Positions 45,871-55,400 of a DNA stretch of 64,000 nucleotides are shown here, piece after piece (position 1 is the first letter of the stretch; every line of letters begins with the position of its first letter). This DNA comes from Pseudomonas sp. N3-W (GTDB taxonomy: Bacteria; Pseudomonadota; Gammaproteobacteria; Pseudomonadales; Pseudomonadaceae), in contig NZ_CP103965.1 of NCBI RefSeq assembly GCF_024970185.1, positions 2,414,001-2,478,000 of the forward strand, given 5' to 3'. The position numbers were made by a program, and so were the translations under genes. The notes under the pieces are model-generated. The model was not told the DNA's origin. It worked only from the letters and a program-made list of their open reading frames with translations, and did not search any database.

Positions 45871-46099
45871 TCAGTTATGCGGCAGCAGCGCTGTGATTGC
45901 ACTCGCCCGCTGCGTCGGCAGACGCGTGAGCACTTTCTTCGAGCACGCATACGTATCATGCCCATTGAGCTTGGCCGACTGGATCAGGCTTATCAGTGCT
46001 GCTGCCCGTTTTCCGCTGCGCAACGACCCTGCAAAGAGCCAGTTCTTGCGACTCAGTGCCCGCAGCCTGAGTTGCTGCTCGGCGTGGTTGTTATCTATC
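45871..46099 (-). mobile_element. IS66-family transposase C-terminal remnant
   Basis: Minus-strand reading gives IDNNHAEQQLRLRALSRKNW, then LFAGSLRSGKRAAALISLI and LNGHDTYACSKKVLTRLPTQ up to a TGA at 45871. This is the conserved C-terminal end of IS66 transposases (the '(I/L)DNN.AE...R...(I/L)GRKN(W/Y)LF.GS..G' block). A stop lies just upstream of it, and the rest of the transposase, TnpB and terminal repeats are missing. The element is dead. Confidence 0.8.
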
Positions 46100-46100
46100 T

Positions 46101-46268
46101 ATGGGTAGCCCATGGCATGAACTTGCTTCGTCGGACATTGTGAAGCAAGCAATTAAGGCCGTTCTGGGCCTTGCTGAGCAAGTGAAGGACCTTGCAGGCA
46201 AAGCTGTTAGTGCCATCGCTCCTTCAAAGGTGAAAACGACACCGTTACCACCAGTGGCGAACGAGTAG
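46101..46268 (+). other. Small alanine/lysine-rich open frame, uncertain
   Basis: A 55-codon frame (MGSPWHELASSDIVKQAIKA ...) that abuts the IS66 remnant. Its centre would form an amphipathic helix (LGLAEQVKDLAGKAVSAI). There is no ribosome site. It may be the C-terminal end of a gene broken by the IS. Shown only because it reads like protein. Confidence 0.25.
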
Positions 46269-46377
46269 GCGGACTGCTTACGTTGAGCTTGGCGTTGATC
46301 CCTGCTTGCGAGGGAGAGGCAGCTATTGGCCGTTTTTTGCCTGTCGCGAAGGACGGCAACCGATCCAAAGCTACCAA

Positions 46378-46779
46378 TCATTTGTATCTACAGAGTCCGC
46401 CGCAATTCACTGTCAATGAAGCGCCTCCTCGTCCAAGCAGTGGCTGAGGCACTCGATGAAAGCCTGGTGCTTGCGTGTAGGCGCTGTGGACTGGATAGAT
46501 TACATGGACTTTCGATCCGAATTGGTCCGGCTCCGGGATTAGGTCGGGTAGCACCTGCACCAGTTCACCGCGCCTGAGGTAGGGAGCTACGCTCCACTGC
46601 GGACAGAACTGCAGACCCTTGCCGGCCAAAAGCGCGAAGAGCAGGACGTGGTAATTGACGCTCGCCAACCGAGGTGTTGCCTGCGATATGCGCTGGCGCT
46701 CTGCCTGACATCCGGTAAGGGTATAGTTCAACTTGACGCCGCCCAAGGGAAGATAAGCCCGGGCCCATAAAACCTCCAT
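46378..46779 (-). pseudogene. LysR regulator remnant (part of ligand-binding domain)
   Basis: The reading contains NYHVLLFALLAGKGLQFCPQ, then WSVAPYLRRGELVQVLPDL and HVIYPVHSAY, the standard end of a LysR ligand-binding domain ('...L..AL.G.GI...P...V...L..G.LV.VLP'). The whole DNA-binding half is absent and the last part runs into unrelated residues. It is divergent from the amidase gene at 46.8 kb, so it may be the decayed regulator of that gene. Confidence 0.6.
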
Positions 46780-46795
46780 AATGATTGGACACTAC

Positions 46796-47590
46796 ATGCT
46801 GACCGCTTTTTTGCAGTATCCCGTTTCATTTGGCGACCCAGCAGCAAATTTCAATAAAATTCGCGATGCCGTTGACTTGGCACAATTTGATCTCTTGGTA
46901 ATGCCCGAACTTTGCACCATCGGTTATTTTCACGACTCGCGTGAGGCATTGTTTCTTCATGCTGAATCGGCGCTCGATGGGCCAACGGCGCAGTTCTTAC
47001 TGCAACTGTCGGCAGACAGGAATGCAACGCTAATTGCGGGCATCGCCGAGCGTGACGGCGATCAAATCTACAACACGGCGATTGTCGTATCGCGAGGGCG
47101 CTGGCTGGGAAAACAACGCAAGTGTCACCTGTCACGTATAGAAAAGCTCCTCTTCACCCCTGGCGATTCATTAGCGTGTTTCGATGACGGAATCTGCCGT
47201 TTTGGCGTTCTTACCTGTTTCGACCTCTGGATGCCTGAAGCCGCGCGGTTGCTGGTGCGCCAAGGTGCGCAGTTACTGTGTTGTCCAGCCAACTATGGTG
47301 GGCCTTGGACAACCCAGCTTGCGCGCATTCGCGCAATGGAAAACGCCACTCCGCTTATCTGTGCCAATCGTACCGGAGTGGAAATGTATGCAGGCGCGGA
47401 GGCGACATTCAGAGGTGAAAGCCAAATTGTCGGGCCTATGGGAGAAGTTTGGACATCCGCCACAGAAGAGACCTCGCTTGGCTTGTCGATAATCGACCCA
47501 GCAGCGCACGTTCTCAAGGCGAATCCTATGTGCGATGACTTGATGGAAGAGGCAAGTCGCTATGCTTTATCAGGCCCACACCTAAAATGA
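46796..47590 (+). CDS. Carbon-nitrogen hydrolase (nitrilase superfamily)
   Basis: A protein of about 264 residues with the complete nitrilase-superfamily triad; in the longer frame from ATG 46781 these are Glu43 (VMPELCTIGY), Lys114 (GKQRKCHLS) and Cys146 (GVLTCFDLWMPE). It hydrolyses an amide or nitrile in the cytoplasm; the substrate is unknown. The ATG at 46796 (GGA six bases upstream) and that at 46781 are both possible. A decayed LysR gene lies divergently upstream. Confidence 0.87.
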   Translation: MLTAFLQYPVSFGDPAANFNKIRDAVDLAQFDLLVMPELCTIGYFHDSREALFLHAESALDGPTAQFLLQLSADRNATLIAGIAERDGDQIYNTAIVVSRGRWLGKQRKCHLSRIEKLLFTPGDSLACFDDGICRFGVLTCFDLWMPEAARLLVRQGAQLLCCPANYGGPWTTQLARIRAMENATPLICANRTGVEMYAGAEATFRGESQIVGPMGEVWTSATEETSLGLSIIDPAAHVLKANPMCDDLMEEASRYALSGPHLK

Positions 47591-47773
47591 ACAAGCCACG
47601 TCTGGCGGCAAAGCCAGGAACCTGAAAAAGGCGACTTAAACAGCGGATCGGAAGAGGCCGTTGAAGCGGATGAGGGTATGAAGCTGCACCTGAGCGCGAG
47701 ACAAGGCGACCCATCGACCCAACAGTACAGTCGTCGGAGTCGTAAGGCAGTTGCGGTGTTGAAAGCCGTTCGT

Positions 47774-47808
47774 GAACGGCCCCTTCTGGCCGAAAGCCAC
47801 CAATCATA
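47774..47808. repeat. Dispersed intergenic repeat, copy g (half unit)
   Basis: CCCCTTCTGGCCGAAAGCC is one arm of the dispersed palindromic repeat, without the returning arm. Confidence 0.4.
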
Positions 47809-47972
47809 AAAGGCACCAGCCCCCCCACGCAGCCATCCACTTTCCCTGCAAAGTCCCAATACCAACCGACCCCAACGCGCAGACGCTTTACCCAACCTCT
47901 CTCACCAAGCATCATGTTCGGCCCGCACGCATGCCAACGGTGCCGGGCATTCGTGGTGAAAAGGAACTGCAG

Positions 47973-48668
47973 TTGAACGAACAGACATTGTCCATGCGCC
48001 TGGAGCGTGTGGCCGCGCATATGCCAGCGGGTGCTCGCCTGGCTGATATCGGCTCGGATCACGGCTACCTGCCGGTGGCGTTGATGCGCCGTGGTGCTAT
48101 CGCGGCGGCGGTGGCGGGCGAGGTGGCGTTGACGCCGTTCCACTCGGCTGTTCGCACGGTGCGCGAGAACGGTCTGGAGCAGCGGATCACTGTGCGCCTG
48201 GCCAATGGCCTGGCGGCGATCGAGCCGGGAGACGGGATCACGGTGATCAGCATCTGCGGCATGGGCGGCGAGACGATCCGCGACATCCTCGACAGTGGCA
48301 AGGCGCACTTGAGCGGCCAGGAACGGCTGATCCTGCAGCCCAATGGCGGCGAGCAACCACTGCGCCAATGGCTGATGGAAAATGGCTACCGCATCCTCTG
48401 CGAGGAATTGCTGCGGGAAAACCGTTTCTACTACGAAATCATCGTCGCCGAACGCGCCGGGCCGGTGATGTACACCGCCGAAGAGTTGTACTTCGGCCCG
48501 CTGCAGATGCAGACACGCAGCCCGGCGTTCCTCGACAAGTGGCAGCGCATTCTGCGTGAGAAGCACAAGACCCTGGCCAACTTCGCCCGGGCGCGGCAGG
48601 CCGTGCCGGAGGAGAAGCTGCAAGAGATCGCGTGTCAGGCCCGGTGGATCAGCGAACTGCTGGCTTGA
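47973..48668 (+). CDS. trmK: tRNA (adenine(22)-N1)-methyltransferase (TrmK)
   Basis: The 231-residue protein starts with TTG at 47973, six bases after AAGGAA; this gives the usual N-terminus NEQTLSMRLERVAAHM. The SAM-binding strand is ARLADIGSDHGYLPVALM, followed by GEVALTPFHSAVRTVREN and ISICGMGGETIRDIL, all diagnostic of TrmK/YtfP-type COG2384. The enzyme methylates A22 of tRNA. Longer in-frame starts (47772) pass through low-quality sequence and are rejected. Confidence 0.88.
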   Translation: MNEQTLSMRLERVAAHMPAGARLADIGSDHGYLPVALMRRGAIAAAVAGEVALTPFHSAVRTVRENGLEQRITVRLANGLAAIEPGDGITVISICGMGGETIRDILDSGKAHLSGQERLILQPNGGEQPLRQWLMENGYRILCEELLRENRFYYEIIVAERAGPVMYTAEELYFGPLQMQTRSPAFLDKWQRILREKHKTLANFARARQAVPEEKLQEIACQARWISELLA

Positions 48669-48735
48669 ACGGTGTACGAAAAGCCGCCGGGCAACGAGCC
48701 CCCCGGAGCGCACATCAACCAGAGCCCTTGAGGCA

Positions 48736-49377
48736 TCAGCGACAAATACGGTCTGCCAATCCCCGGGCCTGCTGATTTGCAGCCTCGCGCGCACGGGTAT
48801 CGACGTCTTCCTCCAGGATGGTTTTCTCCACGATCACCGAATGCACATCCGTCACGCCGACAAACCCCAGCCAGGCTTCAACATAGGGTTTCTGAAAGTC
48901 GAAGCGCGCTGCCGGCGTGACTGACTGCCCCGAATAATCCAGGCCACGGGCGTAGATCACCACCGCAGTTTTGTTGAACAACATGCCTTGCAGGCCGTGT
49001 TCCGGGTCGAAGCTGAACAGGATGTCTTTCTGCGACACCAGGTCGATGAAGTGCTTGAGTTTGTACGGGATGCTGAAATTCCACAGCGGCACGGACATCA
49101 CCAGCACATCCGCGCGGTGCAGGTGAGCTGCCAGATCTTTCAACATGTTCCAGGCGTTTTGCTGGGCGGGGGTCAAGGGCGTGCCATTGAGCCCCGCGTA
49201 TTTGGCTTCCATTGCCAGGTCATCAAATTCCGGCAACGCCATGTTCCATAAATCGAGCGTGATGATTTCGGTGTCCGGGGTGTTTTCCTGATAACGCGCA
49301 ATAAAGCTGCGGGCGACTTCAAGGGAGGCCGAACGCTGTTTGCGTGGCGAACATTCAATATGCACAAGAGTAGTCAT
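48736..49377 (-). CDS. FMN-dependent NADH-azoreductase / flavodoxin-fold quinone reductase
   Basis: A 213-residue protein starting at the ATG at 49377. HIECSPRKQRSASLEVARSF is the FMN phosphate loop, VPLWNFSIPYKLKHFIDLV is the azoreductase signature and IYARGLDYSG lines the active site. It reduces quinones or azo dyes with NADH. It is divergent from a LysR regulator (gap about 106 bp) with an AT-rich inverted repeat between them, so it is probably induced by electrophiles. Confidence 0.88.
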   Translation of the reverse strand: MTTLVHIECSPRKQRSASLEVARSFIARYQENTPDTEIITLDLWNMALPEFDDLAMEAKYAGLNGTPLTPAQQNAWNMLKDLAAHLHRADVLVMSVPLWNFSIPYKLKHFIDLVSQKDILFSFDPEHGLQGMLFNKTAVVIYARGLDYSGQSVTPAARFDFQKPYVEAWLGFVGVTDVHSVIVEKTILEEDVDTRAREAANQQARGLADRICR

Positions 49378-49429
49378 GGCGCGCCTTGAGTGGTTGAGGG
49401 ACGGGGCAGGTGAGGGCATTGCAACATAG

Positions 49430-49446
49430 TTATAATTGAAATATAA
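49430..49446. promoter_or_regulatory. AT-rich inverted repeat, candidate LysR operator
   Basis: TTATA-ATTGAAA-TATAA lies between the azoreductase gene and its divergent LysR regulator, 38 bp before the LysR start. Its size fits a LysR T-N11-A site or overlapping -10 elements. Evidence is symmetry and position only. Confidence 0.35.
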
Positions 49447-49483
49447 ATCGTAAATTAATACGCCATTGATCACGAAAGTAACT

Positions 49484-50338
49484 ATGTTCGATTCCCTGTT
49501 GTTGAAAACATTTGTCACGGTCGTCGATGAAGAAGGCTTCAGCCGGGCAGCCCAGAAGCTGCACCTCACGCAGTCGGCGGTCAGTGGCCATGTGCGGCGT
49601 CTGGAAGAACAGATTGGTAAACCGCTGTTGACGCGCACCACCCGTTCCCAGCAACTGACCCCCGACGGCGCACGCCTGGTTTCTTATGCGCGCACGATCC
49701 TTGGGTTGAACCGTGATGCCTGGGCAGAGCTGACGCGCACGCCGTTTCACGGACGGCTGCGGATCGGGGTGTCCGAGGATTTTGTCGAACCGCGGCTGCT
49801 GCGCACTTTTCAGGATTTCGCGGCGCAGTATCCGGGCATGGAGATCGATGTGCAGGTGGGCATTCCCGGCACGTTGCTGAACCTGATGAAGCAAGGCCAT
49901 CTGGAACTGGTCATCGGTTCTGTGTGCGAAACCGGCGAAGCGGGGTTGCTGCTGTGGCAAGAACCGCTGGTGTGGGCCTGGTCGGCGCAAGCCGTCGCCC
50001 GATTACCGACGCCGTTGCCGCTGGCCTTGTTTCCCGAGCCATGCCCCTATCGCGAGGTCGCGCTGACGAAGCTGGCTCAGGCCGGGATCGCCCAGCGCAC
50101 GGCAATGTCATGCAGCAGCACGGCCGGGTTGCGGGCGGCGGCGCTGGCAGGCTTTGCGCTAGCGCCGATGCCATTCAGTCAGCTGGGGCAGGGGCTGGTG
50201 GTGCTTGGGGCAGAACAAGGGCTGCCGGATTTGCCGGATGCGCAATGTCGCTTGTTCACCTCGCCTGAAGCGGACCCGGCGATGGCGGCGGCGGTCACTC
50301 AACTGATCGTAGAATATTGCTCCACGCGCAGGGTTTGA
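49484..50338 (+). CDS. LysR-family transcriptional regulator of azoreductase
   Basis: This 284-residue protein starts at the ATG at 49484. The HTH is EGFSRAAQKLHLTQSAVSGH, followed by LLTRTTRSQQLTPDG. The ligand domain has GRLRIGVSEDFVEPRLLRTF and CPYREVALTKLAQAGI, the same subgroup as the regulator at 24.7 kb. It is divergent from the azoreductase gene, its probable target. Confidence 0.9.
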   Translation: MFDSLLLKTFVTVVDEEGFSRAAQKLHLTQSAVSGHVRRLEEQIGKPLLTRTTRSQQLTPDGARLVSYARTILGLNRDAWAELTRTPFHGRLRIGVSEDFVEPRLLRTFQDFAAQYPGMEIDVQVGIPGTLLNLMKQGHLELVIGSVCETGEAGLLLWQEPLVWAWSAQAVARLPTPLPLALFPEPCPYREVALTKLAQAGIAQRTAMSCSSTAGLRAAALAGFALAPMPFSQLGQGLVVLGAEQGLPDLPDAQCRLFTSPEADPAMAAAVTQLIVEYCSTRRV

Positions 50339-50356
50339 TCGTCATCAACCGGGCTT

Positions 50357-51286
50357 TCACCGCTGCTTCGGCGCGGTGGAACGCTTGACCGGCGCCTTGG
50401 CGCTCAAGCTGCGTCGAGCCGCATGCACGGCGCGCTCGGACAACGCTTCCATGCGCGGCGATTGCAAAGCCCAGGCGTGCCAATAGAGTGCTACATCGGT
50501 AAATTCGCCGGGAGCCACATCCACCAGATCCCGGCTTTTCAGCAGATCGCTCACTTGCATGTGCGGCACCATGCCGTAGCCGAGGCCGCGGCGAATGGCT
50601 TTCAGGCGTGCCTCCGGAAGTGACAGGTAGTGAATCGGATAGGCGTCCGCGTGCAGGCCAAAGCGCGACTGCATGAAATCAGACTGCAAGGTGTCCTTGC
50701 GCGAATAGGCAAACACAGGCGCCTTGCGCGCAGCGTCTCGCGTCAGCCCCTTTGGAAACCAGCGCGCCTGAAAGGCCGGCGATGCCACCAATTGGTAGCG
50801 AACCGAGCCCAATGGTTCTGCAAAGCAACCCCGCATCGGCTGTGATCGCGTGCCGATGCAACCGATGACCTGCCCACTTTCCAGCAACGTATAGGTGTGA
50901 TCCTGATCGTCGACCATAAGGTCGAGCAGGATATTTTCGCTGACGAACATCTCGGCCAGTGCAGGAAAAAACCAAGTGGCCAGGGTGTCGCCATTGACCG
51001 CAATGACCACGCGCAGGTGAGCCTTTTCGTCGGCGGACAGTTCGTTGAGGAGTTCTTCCTCGAGCACGGTTGCGCGGCGAAGGTAGAGCATCAATTTTCT
51101 GCCCGCCTGGGTCGGCTCGCAGGGTCGCCCGCGCACCACCATCGAGTTGCCCAGACGCGCTTCCAGAGCGTGAATCCGTTGCGAGACCGCAGACGGCGTA
51201 ATGCTCAGGCGCTCCGCGGCCTTTTCAAAACTGCCGCTTTCGACGATAGCCAGGAACGCCTGCATCTGCTTTGCGTCGAGTTGCAT
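50357..51286 (-). CDS. argP: LysR-family regulator, ArgP (IciA) type
   Basis: The 309-residue protein starts at the ATG at 51286 (AGGA eight bases upstream). MQLDAKQMQAFLAIVESGSF and RLSITPSAVSQRIHALEARL match ArgP, as do VVRGRPCEPTQAGRKL and QDHTYTLLESGQVIGCI. ArgP senses lysine/arginine and controls a LysE/ArgO exporter. No argO lies next to it; the LysE gene at 5 kb is far away. Confidence 0.82.
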   Translation of the reverse strand: MQLDAKQMQAFLAIVESGSFEKAAERLSITPSAVSQRIHALEARLGNSMVVRGRPCEPTQAGRKLMLYLRRATVLEEELLNELSADEKAHLRVVIAVNGDTLATWFFPALAEMFVSENILLDLMVDDQDHTYTLLESGQVIGCIGTRSQPMRGCFAEPLGSVRYQLVASPAFQARWFPKGLTRDAARKAPVFAYSRKDTLQSDFMQSRFGLHADAYPIHYLSLPEARLKAIRRGLGYGMVPHMQVSDLLKSRDLVDVAPGEFTDVALYWHAWALQSPRMEALSERAVHAARRSLSAKAPVKRSTAPKQR

Positions 51287-51565
51287 GGTTGCGGTCCTCA
51301 TTCAGTATTTCTAATCAAGACTGAAACATACTTCGTTTTTCTTCACTTGAAAACGGATCTGCCTAATCATTCCCCCACGGCGATACCCAGCGGCTTTGAC
51401 CGACGCGACGCGCTGCCCAAGGCGTCATCCGGATTCACCGGGTGACGGAGTCAACCGTGTTATTTGCCATGCAGGGGAGAGTGTTATGAGCGATATCCAG
51501 GGTTTGTCCCTGATGGCCATCGGCCCGGGCCTGGCTGCCCGGACGACTGGCGCGGGTGACTTGTC

Positions 51566-51841
51566 ATGAAGCTCAACATGCTGGTTGCCGTCAGTGCGTT
51601 CGCATTGATCGGCGATTACGCCTGGCAGTCTCACGCAGTGAGACTTGGCCCCTACGAAGCCCAGGCCTCGGCGAATACATTGCTTGCACAAGATCATCAC
51701 ACCCGTGCCCGTCAATTGGCCCTGGACAACGCCAACAGGAAATGCGCATCGCTCGGTAAGCAGATCGGCGTCTTCGATGTGCAATCGCACTGGCCGTTTC
51801 CGACCAACGAGGTGGCCAACGTGACGTTCGTTTGCAAGTGA
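51566..51841 (+). CDS. DUF3301-like small exported protein
   Basis: A 91-residue protein with a short hydrophobic N-terminus (MKLNMLVAVSAFALIGDYAW) that can serve as a membrane anchor or signal, followed by HTRARQLALDNANRKCASLG and SHWPFPTNEVANVTFVCK. GGGTGA lies six bases before the ATG. It resembles short DUF3301-type proteins, a tentative match. It is followed 40 bp later by a lipoprotein gene on the same strand. Confidence 0.5.
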   Translation: MKLNMLVAVSAFALIGDYAWQSHAVRLGPYEAQASANTLLAQDHHTRARQLALDNANRKCASLGKQIGVFDVQSHWPFPTNEVANVTFVCK

Positions 51842-51881
51842 TCTCGCCCACATCCTCCATTCAAATCACGCGGTGAACGTT

Positions 51882-52166
51882 ATGAAATTCATTCTTGTCA
51901 TGTTGCTCGCCATCACCCTGTGCGCCTGTGCGACACCGGTTCGTAACTGGTCCAGGCCCGGCACGAACGCATCTGATCTGGCGCAAGATAAAGCGCTATG
52001 CCAGTACCAGGCCAAAGCAGCGACCGCGAGCTATCACTCCACGCCCGAGGCCCACGATAAGACCCACGGCATGGGCAGTGCAGTCGGCGACGGCATCGTT
52101 ATCGCGCAAAAGCAGATTGACCTGACGAATGACTGCATGCGCGTCAAAGGCTATGTCGGTCAATGA
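51882..52166 (+). CDS. Small lipoprotein of unknown function
   Basis: A 94-residue protein with a clear lipoprotein signal: KFILVMLLAITLCACATP, lipobox LCAC, so it should be lipidated and sorted in the envelope. The mature part is polar with two further cysteines (ALCQYQAK, NDCMRVKGY), a pattern common in small Pseudomonas lipoproteins. The ATG at 51882 follows GGTGA by five bases; a GTG at 51873 is the alternative. Probably co-transcribed with the gene before it. Confidence 0.7.
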   Translation: MKFILVMLLAITLCACATPVRNWSRPGTNASDLAQDKALCQYQAKAATASYHSTPEAHDKTHGMGSAVGDGIVIAQKQIDLTNDCMRVKGYVGQ

Positions 52167-52468
52167 GCCATTGAACAATTTTTGTATAGACATAAAGTGC
52201 GCCCTGTAGACGTTAAATTGCTCCGGGATATTCAGTCATACCAACCAACGTGAATATTTTGATGAGTCGTGAGAGACGATTCTTCGAATGACTCAATCAT
52301 TCAGTCTGTTGTTTTGCATTAAAAGGCATCATTAAATATTTAACTAGAGTCGCGCGCGTGGTTTGGATCAGACTTATTGTCAACGTCTGATCTTCATACA
52401 TTAGGTGCTATTTTAGGCATGCACATACGAAGATGTTTTTTGTAACTTAATGTTATGAGGGTTTTAAG
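52167..52468. other. Upstream region of the ice nucleation gene
   Basis: About 300 bp of AT-rich sequence with no gene. It holds the inverted repeat at 52366-52392 and probably the promoter of the ice nucleation gene; I could not assign a -35/-10 pair with confidence. Confidence 0.4.
52366..52392. promoter_or_regulatory. Inverted repeat upstream of the ice nucleation gene
   Basis: GATCAGAC-11 bp-GTCTGATC, perfect 8-bp arms, centred about 90 bp before the ATG. It could be an operator or a hairpin in a long leader. Ice nucleation genes are known to be regulated by temperature and nutrient state, but no regulator is adjacent. Confidence 0.4.
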
Positions 52469-55400
52469 ATGAACGATGACAAAGTTTTGGTCTTGCGCAC
52501 CTGTGCCAATAATATGTCCGATCACTGTGGCCAGATATGGCCTGTTTCCGGTGTTGTCGAATGTAAATATTGGGAACCCACCCGAAAGCTCGAGAATGGG
52601 CTGGCCGGGCTGCTATGGGGCAAAGGGGCGAGCACGCATTTGAATATGCAGGCTGACGCCCGGTGGGTTATTTGTGAAGTTGCGGTGAGCGATATCATCT
52701 TTCTGGATGCGCAGGGCGGGGTCAAGTTTCCGCGTGCTGAAGTTGTTCACGTCGGCACAAGAAACAGCGCGGCGGGCTATATTTCGGCGAATATTGCCAG
52801 TTATGCATCTTCCACAGTTGCGTTGAATGAAACATTTGTTTTTCCTGAAGTTCGCACAGAAACGAAGGGGGATTTCCCCGCTTCGCCCGCGACCGCTGAT
52901 AGCACTTTTGATATTGATCGACACGCAACTATTCAAGGCCCACAAACGCTGGAGACAGCGGTGTATGGCAGTACGCTCACGGGTGCAAACCAGAGTCAGC
53001 TCATCGCCGGCTATGGCAGTACCGAAACCGCTGGCGATCGCAGCACGCTGATTGCGGGATACGGCAGCACCGGAACGTCAGGCTCTGATAGTTCGATCAT
53101 TGCCGGCTACGGCAGCACGCAAACCGCTGGCGAAGAAAGCTCGCTGACGGCGGGTTATGGCAGTACGCAAACGGCGCAGGAAGGCAGTGACCTCACTGCC
53201 GGCTATGGCAGCACGCAAACCGCCGGCGAAGAAAGCTCGCTGACGGCGGGTTATGGCAGTACGCAAACGGCGCAGGAGGGCAGTGATCTCACTGCGGGCT
53301 ACGGCAGCACGGGCACCGCTGGATCCGACAGCTCGCTGATCGCCGGCTATGGCAGCACGCAAACAGCCGGCGAAGAAAGCTCGCTGACGGCGGGTTATGG
53401 CAGTACGCAAACGGCGCAGGAAGGCAGTGACCTCACTGCCGGCTACGGCAGCACGGGCACCGCTGGATCCGACAGCTCACTGATCGCCGGCTATGGCAGC
53501 ACGCAAACCGCCGGCGAAGAAAGCTCGCTGACAGCGGGTTATGGCAGTACGCAAACGGCGCAGGAAGGCAGTGACCTCACTGCCGGCTACGGCAGCACCG
53601 GCACCGCTGGATCCGACAGCTCGCTGATCGCCGGCTATGGCAGCACGCAAACTGCCGGCGAAGAAAGCTCGCTGACGGCGGGTTATGGCAGTACGCAAAC
53701 GGCGCAGGAAGGCAGTGACCTCACTGCCGGTTACGGCAGCACCGGCACCGCTGGATCCGACAGCTCACTGATCGCCGGTTATGGCAGCACCCAGACCGCC
53801 GGAGGAGAAAGCTCGCTGACGGCGGGTTATGGCAGCACGCAAACGGCGCAGGAGGGCAGTGATCTCACCGCCGGCTATGGCAGCACGGGCACCGCTGGAC
53901 CGGAAAGCTCGCTGACCTCCGGTTACGGCAGTACGCAAACCGCCGGGCACGAAAGCGCGTTGATTGCAGGCTACGGCAGCACCCAGACCGCCGGCTATCA
54001 AAGCATTCTGACCTCGGGTTATGGCAGTTCCCAAACCGCTCAGGAAAGCAGCACGCTCATTGCCGGTTACGGCAGTACCGGAACGAGTGGCTACGACAGC
54101 TCGCTGATCGCAGGGTACGGCAGCACGCAAACTGCCGGTCATGGCAGCATCCTGACAGCGGGGTATGGCAGCACCCAGACCGCCCAGGAAGGCAGCTCAC
54201 TCACCGCCGGTTATGGCAGTACCGGGACTGCCGGCCCTGACAGTTCGCTCATCGCCGGCTACGGCAGCACGCAAACTGCCGGTCACGAAAGCACCCTGAC
54301 AGCCGGTTATGGCAGCACCCAAACCGCTCAGGAGGACAGCTCACTCACGGCGGGCTATGGCAGCACCTCGACAGCGGGCTACGACAGTTCGTTGATTGCC
54401 GGTTACGGCAGTACGCAAACCGCCGGCTACCGAAGTGCCCTCACCGCAGGCTATGGCAGCACCCAGACCGCTCAGGAAAGCAGTTCGCTCACTGCCGGCT
54501 ATGGCAGCACCTCAACCGCCGGCCACAGCAGTTCGTTGATCGCGGGCTACGGCAGTACGCAGACAACGGGTTATGAAAGTACTCTGACCGCCGGCTATGG
54601 CAGTACGCAAACCGCCCAGGACAACAGCTCCCTGACCACCGGCTACGGCAGCACGTCCACGGCTGGCTTCCAAAGCTCGCTGATCGCAGGCTACGGCAGT
54701 ACTCAAACCACGGGTTATGAAAGCACCCTGACCGCTGGCTACGGCAGTACGCAAACCGCTCAGGACAACAGCTCGCTGACCACGGGTTACGGCAGTACGT
54801 CCACGGCAGGCTTCCAAAGCACATTGATTGCCGGTTATGGCAGTACCCAGACAGCGGGTCACGAAAGTACGCTGACGGCGGGCTATGGCAGCACCCAAAC
54901 GGCGCAGGAAATCAGCTCGCTCACGACCGGCTACGGCAGCACATCAACCGCCGGCTTTGAAAGCTCACTGATTGCCGGATACGGAAGCACTCAAACGGCA
55001 GGCTACAAAAGCACCCTGACCGCAGGCTACGGCAGCACCCAGACTGCCCAGGAAGAAAGCTCACTCACCACCGGTTATGGCAGTACCTCAACCGCTGGCT
55101 ACAGCAGTACCTTGATCGCCGGATACGGCAGTACTCAAACCGCTGGCTACAAAAGCAGCCTGACCACCGGTTATGGCAGCACGTCGACCGCCGGCTACGA
55201 AAGCTCACTGGTCGCAGGTTATGGAAGTACGCAGACCGCAGGCTACGAAAGCACGCTCACGGCGGGCTATGGCAGTACGCTGACCGCTCAGGACAGCAGC
55301 ACGCTCACCGCGGGCTACGGCAGTACTGAAACGGCTGGCTTTGCCAGCTCATTGATCGCCGGTTACGGCAGCACCCAGACCGCCGGCTACGAGAGTACGT

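Noticed and set aside
47526..48794. 422-codon open frame on the minus strand
   Set aside because: Antisense to trmK and its upstream region; composition is that of a shadow frame, and the + strand carries clear methyltransferase motifs.
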